In this document: positions 31,623 through 40,579 of the stretch, piece after piece
Layout of the letters: each line of letters opens with the position of its first letter
How positions within the stretch are numbered: the first letter of the stretch is position 1
Source: Dolichospermum compactum NIES-806
GTDB lineage: Bacteria; Cyanobacteriota; Cyanobacteriia; Cyanobacteriales; Nostocaceae
Reading direction: 5' to 3'
NCBI RefSeq assembly: GCF_002368115.1
Contig: NZ_AP018316.1
Location: 1,158,525-1,207,051, forward strand
DNA length: 48,527 nucleotides
Translations under genes and position numbers: made by a program
Notes under the pieces: generated by a model
Told to the model about the DNA's origin: nothing
Databases searched by the model: none
The model's input: only the letters and a program-made list of their open reading frames with translations

Positions 31623-33116
31623 ATGTTGAGTGTTTTAATTTGGCTACCAATTATAGCCGCTATAATCATCGGTTTTTATCCAGTAAAAGATGTTCCTGCG
31701 AATCGGATTCGGTTAGTATCTTTAATCGTTACAGGTTTAGTTTTGCTGTGGAATATTTTCCTTTTGTTAAAATTTGATATCAGCAATCCAGGGATACAAT
31801 TTACCGAATATTTACCTTGGAATGAAACATTAGGGTTGAGTTATCAATTAGGAGTTGACGGATTATCAATATTAATGTTGGTATTAAATAGCTTCCTCAC
31901 TTGGATTGCTATTTATAGCAGCAGCAAAGATACAGAACGCCCTCGGTTATTTTATTCTCTGATTTTATTAGTTAGTGGTGGCGCGGCTGGTGCTTTCTTA
32001 TCAGAGAATTTACTTTTGTTCTTCCTCTTTTATGAATTGGAATTAATTCCCTTTTATTTACTAATTTCCATTTGGGGGGGAGAAAAACGAGCTTATGCGG
32101 GCATGAAATTCCTGATTTATACAGCCATTTCTGGGGCTTTCATTTTAGCCACATTTTTAGGAATGGTGTGGTTAACAGGTTCTCGCAGTTTTGCCTTTGA
32201 TGCTGTTGCAACTCAAAATATTTCTGCCGGAATGCAATTAGTATTATTAGCAGGAATAGTTTTAGGTTTTGGAATCAAGATTCCTTTAGTTCCTTTCCAT
32301 ACTTGGCTACCAGATGCTTATGTTGAAGCATCCACGCCTATTGCTATTTTGCTAGGTGGAGTATTAGCAAAACTAGGAACTTATGGATTATTACGATTTG
32401 GCTTAGGAATGTTTCCCCAAGCTTGGCATATTATCGCCCCAAATTTAGCAATTTGGGGGGCAATTAGCGCGATTTATGGGGCAGTAGTAGCGATATCGCA
32501 AACAGACATAAAACGGATGGTAGCATATAGTTCTATCGGACACATGGGCTATATTTTACTAGCAGCCGCCGCCGCCACACCTTTATCATTAGTTGGTGCA
32601 GTTGCCCAAATGTTTAGTCATGGAATTATTCTCGCTATTCTCTTCCATTTAGTCGGAGTTATCGAAACCAAAGTTGGCACCAGAGAATTAGACAAACTCA
32701 ATGGTTTAATGAGTCCTATTCGCGGTTTACCATTAATTAGTGCCTTACTAGTTTTGAGTGGCATGGCCAGCGCAGGTATTCCCGGTTTAACTGGTTTCAT
32801 TGCTGAATTTATTTCCTTTCAAGGTAGTTTTTCAACCTTCCCTATTCCCACAATTTTATGTGTGGTTGCATCTGGTTTAACCGCAGTTTATTTTGTTATT
32901 CTTCTCAATCGTACCTGTTTTGGCAAGCTGCAAAATAACCTAGCCTACTATCCCAGAGTATTATGGAATGAAAAAGTCCCTGCCCTAATTTTGGCATCCT
33001 TAATCATCTTTTTAGGAGTACAACCAGTTTGGTTAGTGCGTTGGAGTGAAACTACAACTACTGCAATGGTAGCCGCAATTCCTACTACAGAAAAAACTGT
33101 AATTGCTTTGAAGTAA
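31623..33116 (+). CDS. ndhD: NDH-1 subunit D (NdhD3/D4 type, CO2 uptake)
   Basis: NdhD has 497 aa from the ATG at 31623 (MLSVLIWLPIIAAIIIGFYP). The frame extends upstream to 31512, but that part reads through the repeat, so it is excluded. Typical NdhD/NuoM tracts are LSYQLGVDGLSILMLVLNSF, LLFFLFYELELIPFYLLISI, VPFHTWLPDAYVEASTPIAI and ISQTDIKRMVAYSSIGHMGY, which carry the membrane Glu and Lys used in proton transfer. With the upstream ndhF and downstream cup gene it forms the specific membrane part of CO2-uptake NDH-1. About 14 spans are expected. Confidence 0.93.
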   Translation: MLSVLIWLPIIAAIIIGFYPVKDVPANRIRLVSLIVTGLVLLWNIFLLLKFDISNPGIQFTEYLPWNETLGLSYQLGVDGLSILMLVLNSFLTWIAIYSSSKDTERPRLFYSLILLVSGGAAGAFLSENLLLFFLFYELELIPFYLLISIWGGEKRAYAGMKFLIYTAISGAFILATFLGMVWLTGSRSFAFDAVATQNISAGMQLVLLAGIVLGFGIKIPLVPFHTWLPDAYVEASTPIAILLGGVLAKLGTYGLLRFGLGMFPQAWHIIAPNLAIWGAISAIYGAVVAISQTDIKRMVAYSSIGHMGYILLAAAAATPLSLVGAVAQMFSHGIILAILFHLVGVIETKVGTRELDKLNGLMSPIRGLPLISALLVLSGMASAGIPGLTGFIAEFISFQGSFSTFPIPTILCVVASGLTAVYFVILLNRTCFGKLQNNLAYYPRVLWNEKVPALILASLIIFLGVQPVWLVRWSETTTTAMVAAIPTTEKTVIALK

Positions 33117-33146
33117 TTATCATCAATCATGAGTGATATAGCCCGC

Positions 33147-33300
33147 CTGGGAATGAATTTCCAGTCTGATAGCTAAAGTTATCTAAAGATGACTAAATAA
33201 CCTGAAAATTTTTTAGTAAACTTTAGTTTATTTTGGTTATTAGCCCGGAAATATGGCTTACGCCACGCCGCGCTATCATTTCAGGGTGGGTTTGAAAGCT
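33147..33300. repeat. half copy of double-hairpin repeat and GCG-rich palindromic repeat
   Basis: CTGGGAATGAATTTCCAG (33147-33164), with TCTGATAGC after it, is the first hairpin of the repeat seen at 8982. Its second hairpin is lost. Further on, GCTTACGCCACGCCGCGCTA (~33257-33276) belongs to another dispersed repeat related to 39907-39930 and 45375-45400. Together they fill the ndhD-cup spacer. Confidence 0.55.
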
Positions 33301-33340
33301 AACAGATAAGCTATTCTATTAACCAACACAAAAAAATACT

Positions 33341-34663
33341 ATGGTACAAATTTCAGACAAACCAACTACCAAAATCCCCCCATCAAAACACGAATTTGCC
33401 GAAATTATTCATCGCTTAGAAGCTGGCGGTTCAATGTTGCCAGATACACCGGAAAATTTAATGCAAATTATCGGTATTTATAAAGCTTATGCTGTACCGA
33501 TGGATTTCTATTGGCGAGATTTACTTTACATTGCCGAAAGAGTATTTTTAGATCCTTTACCAGCTTTTAAATATTTCTTACCACAGGAATATTTAGACTT
33601 ACATAATCACTATGCAGGTGATGATGCTGATTTAAGAATTTGGCGAGGTATAGCTACTGCACACCCAGAACTTTTGGCATTTATGGAAAAAGGTGAAACC
33701 ACCAAAATGCCAAAAATTCTCCATCATTTATTCCATGACAGAATCAACATGGAATTTGCAGAAGCTTGTATGCAAGCTATGTTATGGCATCGCAAAATGT
33801 ATGCACCAGTTAATCAATTTGATGCCTATTTAGATTCCGAAGAATATAAAACTAATGCTGATAAAGCCATTAAGGCTTATTTTCGGAAAAATCCTCTCAT
33901 GTTAGGACTTTATAAACTGTTTCCCGATATGTTTTTGGAACAGTGCCGGATGATGTCCTATTATTCTAATCTCGGACTTTTCTGGGAAGTCATGGCACCA
34001 GTATTTTTTGAAATGTCAGATATTTATGATGAAGGTGGTTTCAAAGGTGTACCTGATGCCATGAATTTCCTTGTCAATGGCATATTTGCGATCGCCGGTC
34101 GTCCCATTTATCATCATGTTTATATTGATGGTGAATGTTTTGAAATTATCCCCAAATCAAAAGGTTTTACTTGGCTATATGAAGCCGCATTACCTTATGT
34201 AGAAGCTGTTTTTTATCGCACAGCCCCATTTAGAGGTACAAAGTCTTATAATGCCCAAGCAGGGCAAGTTCCCGAAGATCAAAAAGACTTCCATTATGGG
34301 ATTCTTTACGCTGATGTCTTTCCCGTCGGTACAGCAGGTATTCCTCCCACATTATTAATGCAAGATATGTTGCACTTTTTGCCTCAATATCTCGTTGATT
34401 ATTACCAAGAATATTGTCGCGGAGAAGAGGATATTTTGATTCAATTGGGAATTACTTTTCAACGTTCCATGTATAACGTCACATCGGCGGTAATTCAAGC
34501 CTTAAGAACCGCCCTTTTATATCCTTTAGATGATGAAAATCCCAAGCATTTACAAGCAAATCGGGAATTTTTTGAAATGCAGCTAAATCGCTTTACTCGC
34601 ACTGATTATGGTATGCGTGATGCAGCGAGATTAAGGAACATTCAAACACAGGATTATAGATAA
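33341..34663 (+). CDS. CO2 hydration protein (CupA/CupB, ChpXY family)
   Basis: The 440-aa protein is of the CO2-hydration (ChpX/ChpY) family. It is the carbonic-anhydrase-like subunit that sits on NdhF3/F4-NdhD3/D4 and turns CO2 into bicarbonate using energy from electron flow. Conserved tracts are PMDFYWRDLLYIAERVFLDP, HHLFHDRINMEFAEACMQAM with candidate zinc-binding His/Arg residues, EQCRMMSYYSNLGLFWEVMA and RTAPFRGTKSYNAQAG. Third gene of the ndhF-ndhD-cup operon, separated from ndhD by repeats. CupB is favoured over CupA only because no cupS follows. Confidence 0.92.
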   Translation: MVQISDKPTTKIPPSKHEFAEIIHRLEAGGSMLPDTPENLMQIIGIYKAYAVPMDFYWRDLLYIAERVFLDPLPAFKYFLPQEYLDLHNHYAGDDADLRIWRGIATAHPELLAFMEKGETTKMPKILHHLFHDRINMEFAEACMQAMLWHRKMYAPVNQFDAYLDSEEYKTNADKAIKAYFRKNPLMLGLYKLFPDMFLEQCRMMSYYSNLGLFWEVMAPVFFEMSDIYDEGGFKGVPDAMNFLVNGIFAIAGRPIYHHVYIDGECFEIIPKSKGFTWLYEAALPYVEAVFYRTAPFRGTKSYNAQAGQVPEDQKDFHYGILYADVFPVGTAGIPPTLLMQDMLHFLPQYLVDYYQEYCRGEEDILIQLGITFQRSMYNVTSAVIQALRTALLYPLDDENPKHLQANREFFEMQLNRFTRTDYGMRDAARLRNIQTQDYR

Positions 34664-34751
34664 ATTATTCTCTTTACCCGCATTTTTCTCTTAACAGCCT
34701 TGATTGTTAAAAAATATGCGGGTAGAGGCTTGTTAATATATCCTGTCCTTA

Positions 34752-35222
34752 TCAGTGATTTTTGCAACCACCTTTACCATGATGGTGGTCGTGATTATGT
34801 CCATGAGTGCAGCCTTGGAGGTTCTGCTGCATGAGGTGTTCACTCATTGGTTTTAAAGACTCATCTACGGCTTTTAAGCCTATCCATGCGTCAAGTTTCT
34901 CAACATCAAAGCCTACTTCTCTTTTGTCCCCTACTTGGATCAAGGGACGACGGATTAATAAGGGATCTCTTAGCATCATGACTAAAGCATTTTCAGTGGT
35001 GATATTTTCAGGATTCACCTCTCCTGATTTTACACTAGGTGCGGCTTTATTGAACCATTCGCTGACCGGGCGATCGCCAAAAAATGACCGCAATTTTTCC
35101 ACTGTCCAAGGTTCTGTTAATAGATTATATGCTACTACTTCATGACCTGCGGCTGTGAGCAAAACTTTTTGCTTTATACCACCTTTACAACCTGGTTTTT
35201 CATAGAAAATTACTCTGGCCAT
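34752..35222 (-). CDS. ArsC/Spx-like nitrogenase-associated protein with His-rich tail
   Basis: This 156-aa thioredoxin-fold protein is of the ArsC/Spx group often labelled nitrogenase-associated. Cys12 in FYEKPGCKGGIKQK stands alone, since the Spx partner Cys is absent (CKGG). LRDPLLIRRPLIQVGDKREV matches the family's conserved RPL core. The C-terminal tail is CTHGHNHDHHHGKGGCKNH, with six His and two Cys, and should bind nickel, zinc or cobalt. A metal-binding tail would suit a role near nickel hydrogenase or nitrogenase maturation, by inference. GAGAAACAGC precedes the ATG. Confidence 0.82.
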   Translation of the reverse strand: MARVIFYEKPGCKGGIKQKVLLTAAGHEVVAYNLLTEPWTVEKLRSFFGDRPVSEWFNKAAPSVKSGEVNPENITTENALVMMLRDPLLIRRPLIQVGDKREVGFDVEKLDAWIGLKAVDESLKPMSEHLMQQNLQGCTHGHNHDHHHGKGGCKNH

Positions 35223-35553
35223 TGCTGTTTCTCCTATAAGGTTATGGTTGGATGTTTGGATAGGAAATAATTAACCGCAGATAAACGCAGATAAAAGATG
35301 ATTATTTTGATTGATAGCTAAGTAGGTGGGCGTTAAAAATTGTCGTTGTGGCAAGGAAACAGGAAGAGAGTTTTGAGTGATTTTACTTTTCTTCACATAC
35401 CTTTAAATTTTTCTGTTCACCTACTTAATTCCAAGATGACTGACTTCTAGCATTAATTAATCATTCATTTACAATATCTAAAAAGAAGCTCAGGATCTTA
35501 CTTTCTCTAATATTTATTACCATAATCTGTTATTTAGTTTTTTGCCACTACTT

Positions 35554-36165
35554 TTAAAACTTTTTAGCAATGTGGTTAATTACGTCAAATTCAAATCTCT
35601 GTTTTGGGTTGGTTTCTCCATAAATATTAAATGTTACTGTTGGTTCTTCACCAATGGCTTGAACTTGATGTATTGTTTGCGGTGTAAAACTCACGATATC
35701 ACCTGGGGATAAATTTATTTCGCCTGTTTTTTCAATTTTATCAGGAAATTCTGGATCATAACTACGTTTCCAAAATGTATTTTTTTCCTGACCTTTTAAG
35801 ATTGCCACTATTCCCCATGTTCCATGATTATGAATACTAGAAGTTGTTCCCGGTGCAAATGTTACTGTTTGTACAGTTAAAGGAAATCCTAATTCATCAT
35901 ATAATAGTAAAACCGAGATTCCCGTTTTCAGATCAGGTTGTAAAGATTGACTTTGTACCCAATAGGAATTTATCATTAATCGTCTTACCAAAATTCTAAT
36001 TTCTGGTAGTCGTGTTGATTCATCTTCGACATTTTTGAGAACGTCTTCGACTTCAGTTAAAAAGCGATAGAGACGATAATTATCACGCAATAAATCCCAT
36101 GATCTTGCTGATTTACAAACTTGATATTCTCCATTTTCAGCAACAAATAAATCCTGACCTTGCAT
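35554..36165 (-). CDS. cysteine-dioxygenase-like cupin protein
   Basis: The 203-aa cupin is of the cysteine dioxygenase type. Iron-binding His residues are in SSIHNHGTWGIVAILKGQEK and, later, in SFTPQTIHQVQAIG. The second cupin motif GDIVSFTPQTIH is present. The family includes dioxygenases for cysteine and other thiols; the exact substrate here is unknown. A possible small gene (36171-36344) ends 5 bp before its ATG. No other sulfur genes are near. Confidence 0.82.
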   Translation of the reverse strand: MQGQDLFVAENGEYQVCKSARSWDLLRDNYRLYRFLTEVEDVLKNVEDESTRLPEIRILVRRLMINSYWVQSQSLQPDLKTGISVLLLYDELGFPLTVQTVTFAPGTTSSIHNHGTWGIVAILKGQEKNTFWKRSYDPEFPDKIEKTGEINLSPGDIVSFTPQTIHQVQAIGEEPTVTFNIYGETNPKQRFEFDVINHIAKKF

Positions 36166-36170
36166 AAATT

Positions 36171-36344
36171 TTAAAATATTGACTGTGCAGAATTAGGTAA
36201 AAAAATTATAGGAGGAGAAGTTTGAGGCATTTTAGTTACAGGAGTCAAGGGAGATGTAGGCATTCCTGGTAGAATCACAGTATTCTGGGTAGAAAATGAC
36301 GATATTAGATGGGAATTTGAGTTGAAAGATAACCAATTATTCAT
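36171..36344 (-). CDS. possible 57-aa small protein upstream of the cupin gene
   Basis: An ATG at 36344 opens a frame with MNNWLSFNSNSHLISSFSTQ, VILPGMPTSPLTPVTKMPQT, then SPPIIFLPNSAQSIF. It is rich in Ser, Thr, Asn and Pro, with no family recognised. It ends 5 bp before the cupin start, which would allow translational coupling. No clear Shine-Dalgarno precedes it, and codon evidence is weak, so it may be a chance frame. Confidence 0.3.
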   Translation of the reverse strand: MNNWLSFNSNSHLISSFSTQNTVILPGMPTSPLTPVTKMPQTSPPIIFLPNSAQSIF

Positions 36345-36406
36345 GATTCGTAATTTGTTGATTGTTTGTAGTTGTCATTTGTAGGAGTTTTTCCCTATCC
36401 CCAGAT

Positions 36407-36889
36407 TTAATCTTCTTCTGGTGGACGAGTTAAAATATCGAGAAGAATACCAGCACCAAAATCATTTTTATCATCAATACCTTTGATTCTGGTACTGATT
36501 TCTTTCGCTTGTTCGATCTTTCCTAGTTTAGCTAATACCAAACCTGAAGCAGCATAAGCAGTTAAGTACAATCTGATTTCGGGTTCTTGGTGACGGTTAA
36601 CTAGGATAGGTTTAAGTTCTTGCCAATTATCAGGTAGACTTTCCGCTTTTTTTATTCTAGCGGTTATTTTCTCTGCTGTTGTCAGTGCTAAGACATAATT
36701 ATTTTTGTAGTAAAAATATCTATAAGCTGCAACTAAAACATCTGTGTTATCTCCTGTTTTAGCTAACGCTTGCTGCATATATTTTGTAGATTCTTCGGTG
36801 TTTTCCCAATTCTGTGCTGCTAATATCAATAATTCTTTAACATCATCTGTTGCATCAAACCATGACAAGCTATTTGTATGAATTTGCAT
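36407..36889 (-). CDS. TPR-like helical protein
   Basis: The 160-aa all-helical protein reads WFDATDDVKELLILAAQNWE, then STKYMQQALAKTGDNTDVLV, AAYRYFYYKNNYVLALTTAE, and near the end YAASGLVLAKLGKIEQAKEI. The spacing of small and aromatic residues is that of tetratricopeptide repeats (2-3 units). The acidic tail ends RPPEED. The exact role is unknown. It lies upstream of the SagB relic and near hydrogenase-maturation-type genes, so it might be an accessory scaffold, by inference. Confidence 0.7.
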   Translation of the reverse strand: MQIHTNSLSWFDATDDVKELLILAAQNWENTEESTKYMQQALAKTGDNTDVLVAAYRYFYYKNNYVLALTTAEKITARIKKAESLPDNWQELKPILVNRHQEPEIRLYLTAYAASGLVLAKLGKIEQAKEISTRIKGIDDKNDFGAGILLDILTRPPEED

Positions 36890-37159
36890 AGTAGGTAATT
36901 AATCCCATTTGTTCTGGAATATTCTGGATTTCCCATATCTACTATTTAACAATTAAAATCATAGTTAGTTAGGTAAATTTAATTATTTTATCACTTTGGT
37001 AAAATGAGAGAAAATAAAGTTTTTCCAGAATGCGTAGTATTTATAGGGTGCGTTACGCTACCGCTAACACACCTTACGTATATTTCAAAAATCAAATATT
37101 AGTTCTATATAAAGCAATTGATTTTGCCAGCAATAGATAAGTTTTAAGGTTACTAAGAA

Positions 37160-38277
37160 ATGCCTCACAGTAATATTGCTGGAAAAGCCTATCACGATTT
37201 AAGCAAGCATTCCTACTTATCAGTACAAGTTAATCCCAATTATGTAGATGCCGCTACACAACCGATTTATTTTAAAGTTTATCCTCGTTTTTATCAGTCC
37301 TTGCAATTAAATCGCAATAACCCTATTCATGCTTTTGTGTAGTTAACCAGTGCGATTACTTTAGAAAAGATATATAAATTATTCCCTATAAATTGCGTGT
37401 AAATCTGTCTGTGGGGGCTTTATATCTTCCGGAAGTTGATGTGCAAATGGGTGGGGTTCAGGGAATAATAAATGGTATCTACTATATAGAAGTTGAGAAT
37501 AATTATCTGACCTTAATTTATGAATTAGGCGATGATGAATTGGAGAATTATGTTATACTAAATAAACGTATCAACGGATTCATCTTTTTAGTTAGTTGTG
37601 TTTATCATAGGTCTAGCTGGAAATATCAAGACAGGAGTTTGGGATATTGTTTGTTGGATAGCGGACACCATTTGGGTGCTATCGCTGCTTTTGCATATCT
37701 TCACGAAAACAACATACAACTATGTTTTGATTTTGATAAACTTATTCTCAATGCAGATTTGGGATTTGAGAATAACGAGTTTATTACTAGTACAGGTCGG
37801 CGGAAATAAATAGACCATTCCAAACTACTGGAAAGCTCATTGTATATTCGTTTTGACTTTTGACTTTTGACGAACGCCTTGCGGTACTAGTTGTGTGATA
37901 TCGACAAAAAGTGCAAAAAAATCAGTTAGATATAGAAATTTACTCAGTGGTGCATGATATCGAGGGAATTTCACCAGGGTTATATAAAAATACACATCTG
38001 ATTACAGCGGGTAATCTTAGGGGAAAAGTAGGTTTTTTGTGCATTAATCAGCCTATAGCTAGAGATTGTGCTGTAACGAGAGTTTTTCGTGTCCGATTAG
38101 TTAGGTTATCAAACCGCTATGCAATTAGCCGGATTTGTCGGACAGAGAGTGTATTTATTGAGAAATTATTGGGGAGTAGATTGTAGTGGTATTGGTGCTT
38201 TCGATGATGATGAAACCCAAGCCTTTCTATAAACCAATAAGGACGTATTGTATGCAATGGCAATTGGTAATCAATAG
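37160..38277 (+). pseudogene. SagB/ThcOx-type nitroreductase-family dehydrogenase, degenerate
   Basis: Frames switch several times, but the pieces spell one SagB-type protein: KAYHDLSKHSYLSVQVNPNY, then PIYFKVYPRFYQSL ending in a stop at 37340-37342, then VNLSVGALYLPEVDVQMGGV, LGYCLLDSGHHLGAIAAFAY, LGYQTAMQLAGFVGQRVYLL, and RNYWGVDCSGIGAFDDDETQ with another stop. SagB proteins are FMN-dependent oxidases, some acting on azolines in ribosomal peptides. A 104-bp element is inserted at 37787-37890. Multiple stops, frameshifts and the insertion show it is dead. Confidence 0.75.
37787..37890. mobile_element. 104-bp MITE-like element, copy 2
   Basis: This is the inverse complement of the element at 25294-25397, of equal length and with the same CTAGTAC ends; only a few bases differ (for example GGCGTT beside GCAA versus GCAG). 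It splits the SagB-type pseudogene between codons for the NEFIT segment and the following SVxxDI-like segment. No clear target duplication is seen. Confidence 0.82.
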
Positions 38278-38291
38278 GAAAATAACCGGAC

Positions 38292-38666
38292 ATGGCGAGA
38301 ACAGAACATGAATTCAATGCTGATGATAAGCACCCTATACAGCCAACATCAGCAGATATTATGCTTCGACAACAATTGGAGCATTCAATTAGCAAATACT
38401 TTTATGAAGGATGCGATCGCATTATTCATAGTTTGTTGTCTAATTGTCGTTGGTATGCTACAACTCGCGCGAGTATTTTGACCTTAGTAATTGAATGTCC
38501 TGACCAAGTTACTAACTGGCAAATTTTGCAACAAATTGTCCCTATGGCGAATGTTCTTCATGGCATTGTTAGCAGTGCTAAAATCCGGGTTTGTCCTCCC
38601 GATAGTCAAACTGTGCCTTTTGAAATGAGAGTAGATGAGTTGCCAGTTTATCGTGATTGGATCTGA
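38292..38666 (+). CDS. conserved hypothetical protein
   Basis: This 124-aa protein has no motif I can name. It contains ADIMLRQQLEHSISKYFYEG, CDRIIHSLLSNCRWYATTRA, and ends with PFEMRVDELPVYRDWI. The mix of a helical first half and a strand-rich second half (LTLVIECPDQVTNWQILQQI) looks like a folded small domain. It starts 15 bp after the SagB relic and is convergent with the hydrogenase protease gene. It is intact while the gene before it is decayed. Confidence 0.6.
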   Translation: MARTEHEFNADDKHPIQPTSADIMLRQQLEHSISKYFYEGCDRIIHSLLSNCRWYATTRASILTLVIECPDQVTNWQILQQIVPMANVLHGIVSSAKIRVCPPDSQTVPFEMRVDELPVYRDWI

Positions 38667-38692
38667 TGCAATTAGGGATTTGAGATTGTTGA

Positions 38693-39166
38693 TTAAGCCA
38701 TCACATTCTGTTGGATAATTATAATTAGTTCGGCAAAAACTAAATCAGCAGAACGTTGCACAATAGGACTTAATTCCAGTCCAAAATCCAGATTTTTAGC
38801 TTCAATTAAATAGACTGTCACCTCTTGGGGAAAATCATCTAAGAAGATTTTTCTCCCAGCAGCCAAGGCATGATCCCAACGAAAATCATGTAAGTTGTAA
38901 CTAGGTTCGGGCAGTGCTTCTAGTTCATTCCCTGGGACTCTAAATATAGCACCTGCCTCTGAACCTGTGCAACTAGCATCAAGAATAATTAATTTTTCGC
39001 TACCTCTGGCTTGAAACATCACCTCCATTCCCGCAGTTCCACAATCAAAAACGCGGATGTTGGGGTGAGGATTTTGGGCAACATATTGCTGTAAACGTTG
39101 GGCAATAATTACGCCGACAGCATCATCATTCCGATTCAGATTGCCACAACCAATGATAGTTAGCAT
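38693..39166 (-). CDS. hupW: hydrogenase maturation protease (HupW-like)
   Basis: This 157-aa endopeptidase is of the HybD/HoxW/HupW family, which trims the C-terminus of a NiFe hydrogenase large subunit after nickel insertion. MLTIIGCGNLNRNDDAVGVI holds the first metal-binding acidic residue of the family (Asp in NRNDDAVG). The second site includes DCGTAGMEVMF, and the His region is SYNLHDFRWDHALAA. The DGTxG-type motif and overall sequence point to uptake-hydrogenase HupW rather than HoxW. It lies near TPR, membrane and NifU-like genes that recall the extended hyp operon. Confidence 0.87.
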   Translation of the reverse strand: MLTIIGCGNLNRNDDAVGVIIAQRLQQYVAQNPHPNIRVFDCGTAGMEVMFQARGSEKLIILDASCTGSEAGAIFRVPGNELEALPEPSYNLHDFRWDHALAAGRKIFLDDFPQEVTVYLIEAKNLDFGLELSPIVQRSADLVFAELIIIIQQNVMA

Positions 39167-39368
39167 GGGATATTTATAATAACATGAATATTATCAACTT
39201 GGCACAAAAAATTAAAATTTACGGAAATTCTGACTACATCTTTGATCATTGACTTTATAGTAGCTATAGTAGCCGTAAGTCAGTGACAAAAATTTGTCTT
39301 TATTTTCTCTGCGTTTATCTGTAGTGGTTAGTCAAAAATCATTCTTACCCATCAGATAGAATTGCTAT

Positions 39369-39737
39369 ATGCTAGTATTTCGTGATACAGAGACTAAAGG
39401 TAGAGGTATATTTGCCCAGCAAGATTTTGCTAAAGGAGATTTAATTGAAACATCCCCTGTAATTGTCATTCCTAAACAACAACTTAAGTTAATTACTAAG
39501 ACGGTGTTATTAAATTATTATTTTGGTTGGCATGGAGAAAGCGGGGCAATAGGTTTAGGTTTTGCTTCTCTTTTTAATCATTCTTATCATCCCAATGCGA
39601 TTTATACTAAGAATTTTGCTAAAAATGTAATTGATATTATTGCTCATCAATATATTCGGGAAGGTCAGGAAATTACGATTAATTATAATGGGCAGGTTGA
39701 TGATATTTCTCCTGTATGGTTTGATGTGGAGGAATAA
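39369..39737 (+). CDS. SET-domain protein
   Basis: This 122-aa SET domain shows ETKGRGIFAQQDFAKGDLIE (the usual K-G-x-G-I/L-F start), FASLFNHSYHPNAIYTKNF (NHSxxPN, AdoMet and lysine-channel motif), and REGQEITINYNG (GEELxxxY). These are the defining motifs of SET lysine methyltransferases, common in eukaryotes and patchy in bacteria. The domain is compact without pre- or post-SET parts. The substrate is unknown. Confidence 0.85.
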   Translation: MLVFRDTETKGRGIFAQQDFAKGDLIETSPVIVIPKQQLKLITKTVLLNYYFGWHGESGAIGLGFASLFNHSYHPNAIYTKNFAKNVIDIIAHQYIREGQEITINYNGQVDDISPVWFDVEE

Positions 39738-39792
39738 AGTAGGTTGGGTTGACGTATGTTACCCAACATTTACCCATTTGGTTAAGTTAAGC

Positions 39793-39840
39793 CTGGGAAT
39801 TCATTCCCAGTCTGATAACGAAAGTCGGCTCAAGCCGGCT
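39793..39840. repeat. double-hairpin intergenic repeat, copy 2
   Basis: The palindromes are CTGGGAATTCATTCCCAG (39793-39810) and AGTCGGCT/AGCCGGCT (39823-39840), joined by TCTGATAACGAA. It is the same plan as at 8982-9029, with both stems kept despite base changes. Just beyond, at 39903-39930, GCCATGGCTTTGCCACGCAG is part of a second repeat. These elements lie where the NifU-like gene is cut off. Confidence 0.75.
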
Positions 39841-39927
39841 ACATTTTTATGATTCTCCCCCAAAATTTTATCTTTAGTCAGCTTTAGCTTACTTTTGATA
39901 TTAGCCATGGCTTTGCCACGCAGGCTA

Positions 39928-40245
39928 TCAGAATTCATTCTGAGGTGGACTTTGTAAGCTGGGACTAATTTCTGCTAATGCTGTTTTGATACGTTCTGAT
40001 AATGGCTGTTTAACTAAATCGTGATATAACAAAACTGCATAAACAATTTCATCATCTACAGCATGACGTAAGGCTGATATATTTTCTTGTTTAAGACTTT
40101 TAATTAAATTAGTTAGTGCTGCTTTATGTAGAGATTCAATTGCTCTTTGTAACCCTAATGCTACACAACGTTGACTTTCATCCCAGTTAGCAATAATCGC
40201 TTCAAACCGATTGATATCTGTAATCAATTCTTCAAGATTATTCAT
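39928..40245 (-). CDS. NifU-like protein, N-terminal part only
   Basis: This 105-aa protein, LEELITDINRFEAIIANWDE, SQRCVALGLQRAIESLHKAA, LTNLIKSLKQENISALRHAV, then IVYAVLLYHDLVKQPLSERI, is the helical N-terminal half of larger cyanobacterial proteins that go on into a NifU C-terminal (CxxC) domain. Here the chain ends at ISPSLQSPPQNEF, where the NifU domain should start, and repeats follow. It is either a truncated gene or a shortened form. It is probably one of the accessory genes for uptake hydrogenase small-subunit assembly. Confidence 0.65.
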   Translation of the reverse strand: MNNLEELITDINRFEAIIANWDESQRCVALGLQRAIESLHKAALTNLIKSLKQENISALRHAVDDEIVYAVLLYHDLVKQPLSERIKTALAEISPSLQSPPQNEF

Positions 40246-40296
40246 TATTTTTATGGGTTTATCTGGGGTTAATTGGTTATTTTGAAATTAGTTTAA

Positions 40297-40313
40297 GGCG
40301 CAGGCACTGCGCC
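40297..40313. repeat. intercistronic GC-rich hairpin
   Basis: GGCGCAG and CTGCGCC form a perfect 7-bp stem with a GCA loop in an AT-rich spacer between the NifU-like and membrane-protein genes. It may modulate read-through or mRNA decay in this operon. Confidence 0.55.
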
Positions 40314-40346
40314 CCTACGGATTTATTTAGAGAGATTGTTAAAACC

Positions 40347-40571
40347 TCATTTCATTTTAAAATCTTGCAAGAGAAAGGGCATAATTGCGCCTGTCGTTAA
40401 ACTAGCTACAGTAATGGGAATACAGAGGGGAATTGATGCTTGTGCTAATAATACTAATATAACCGTGCCAATACCACTAGCAATAATAGTTTGACGCAGA
40501 AAATATATAGGGTCACGGAATAGTTTACCCTTGAGAAATAACTTAACAGAAAACCAACTTAATTCTAACAT
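40347..40571 (-). CDS. small membrane protein (hydrogenase-accessory-like)
   Basis: The 74-aa protein begins MLELSWFSVKLFLKGKLFRD and has two membrane spans (IIASGIGTVILVLLAQASIP and IPITVASLTTGAIMPFLLQD). TAGGAGCATAT precedes the ATG. It resembles the small membrane protein encoded upstream of hypF in Nostoc. The start and stop are clean, and it is 8 bp from the next membrane gene, so they form one operon. The function is unknown. Confidence 0.65.
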   Translation of the reverse strand: MLELSWFSVKLFLKGKLFRDPIYFLRQTIIASGIGTVILVLLAQASIPLCIPITVASLTTGAIMPFLLQDFKMK

Positions 40572-40579
40572 ATATGCTC

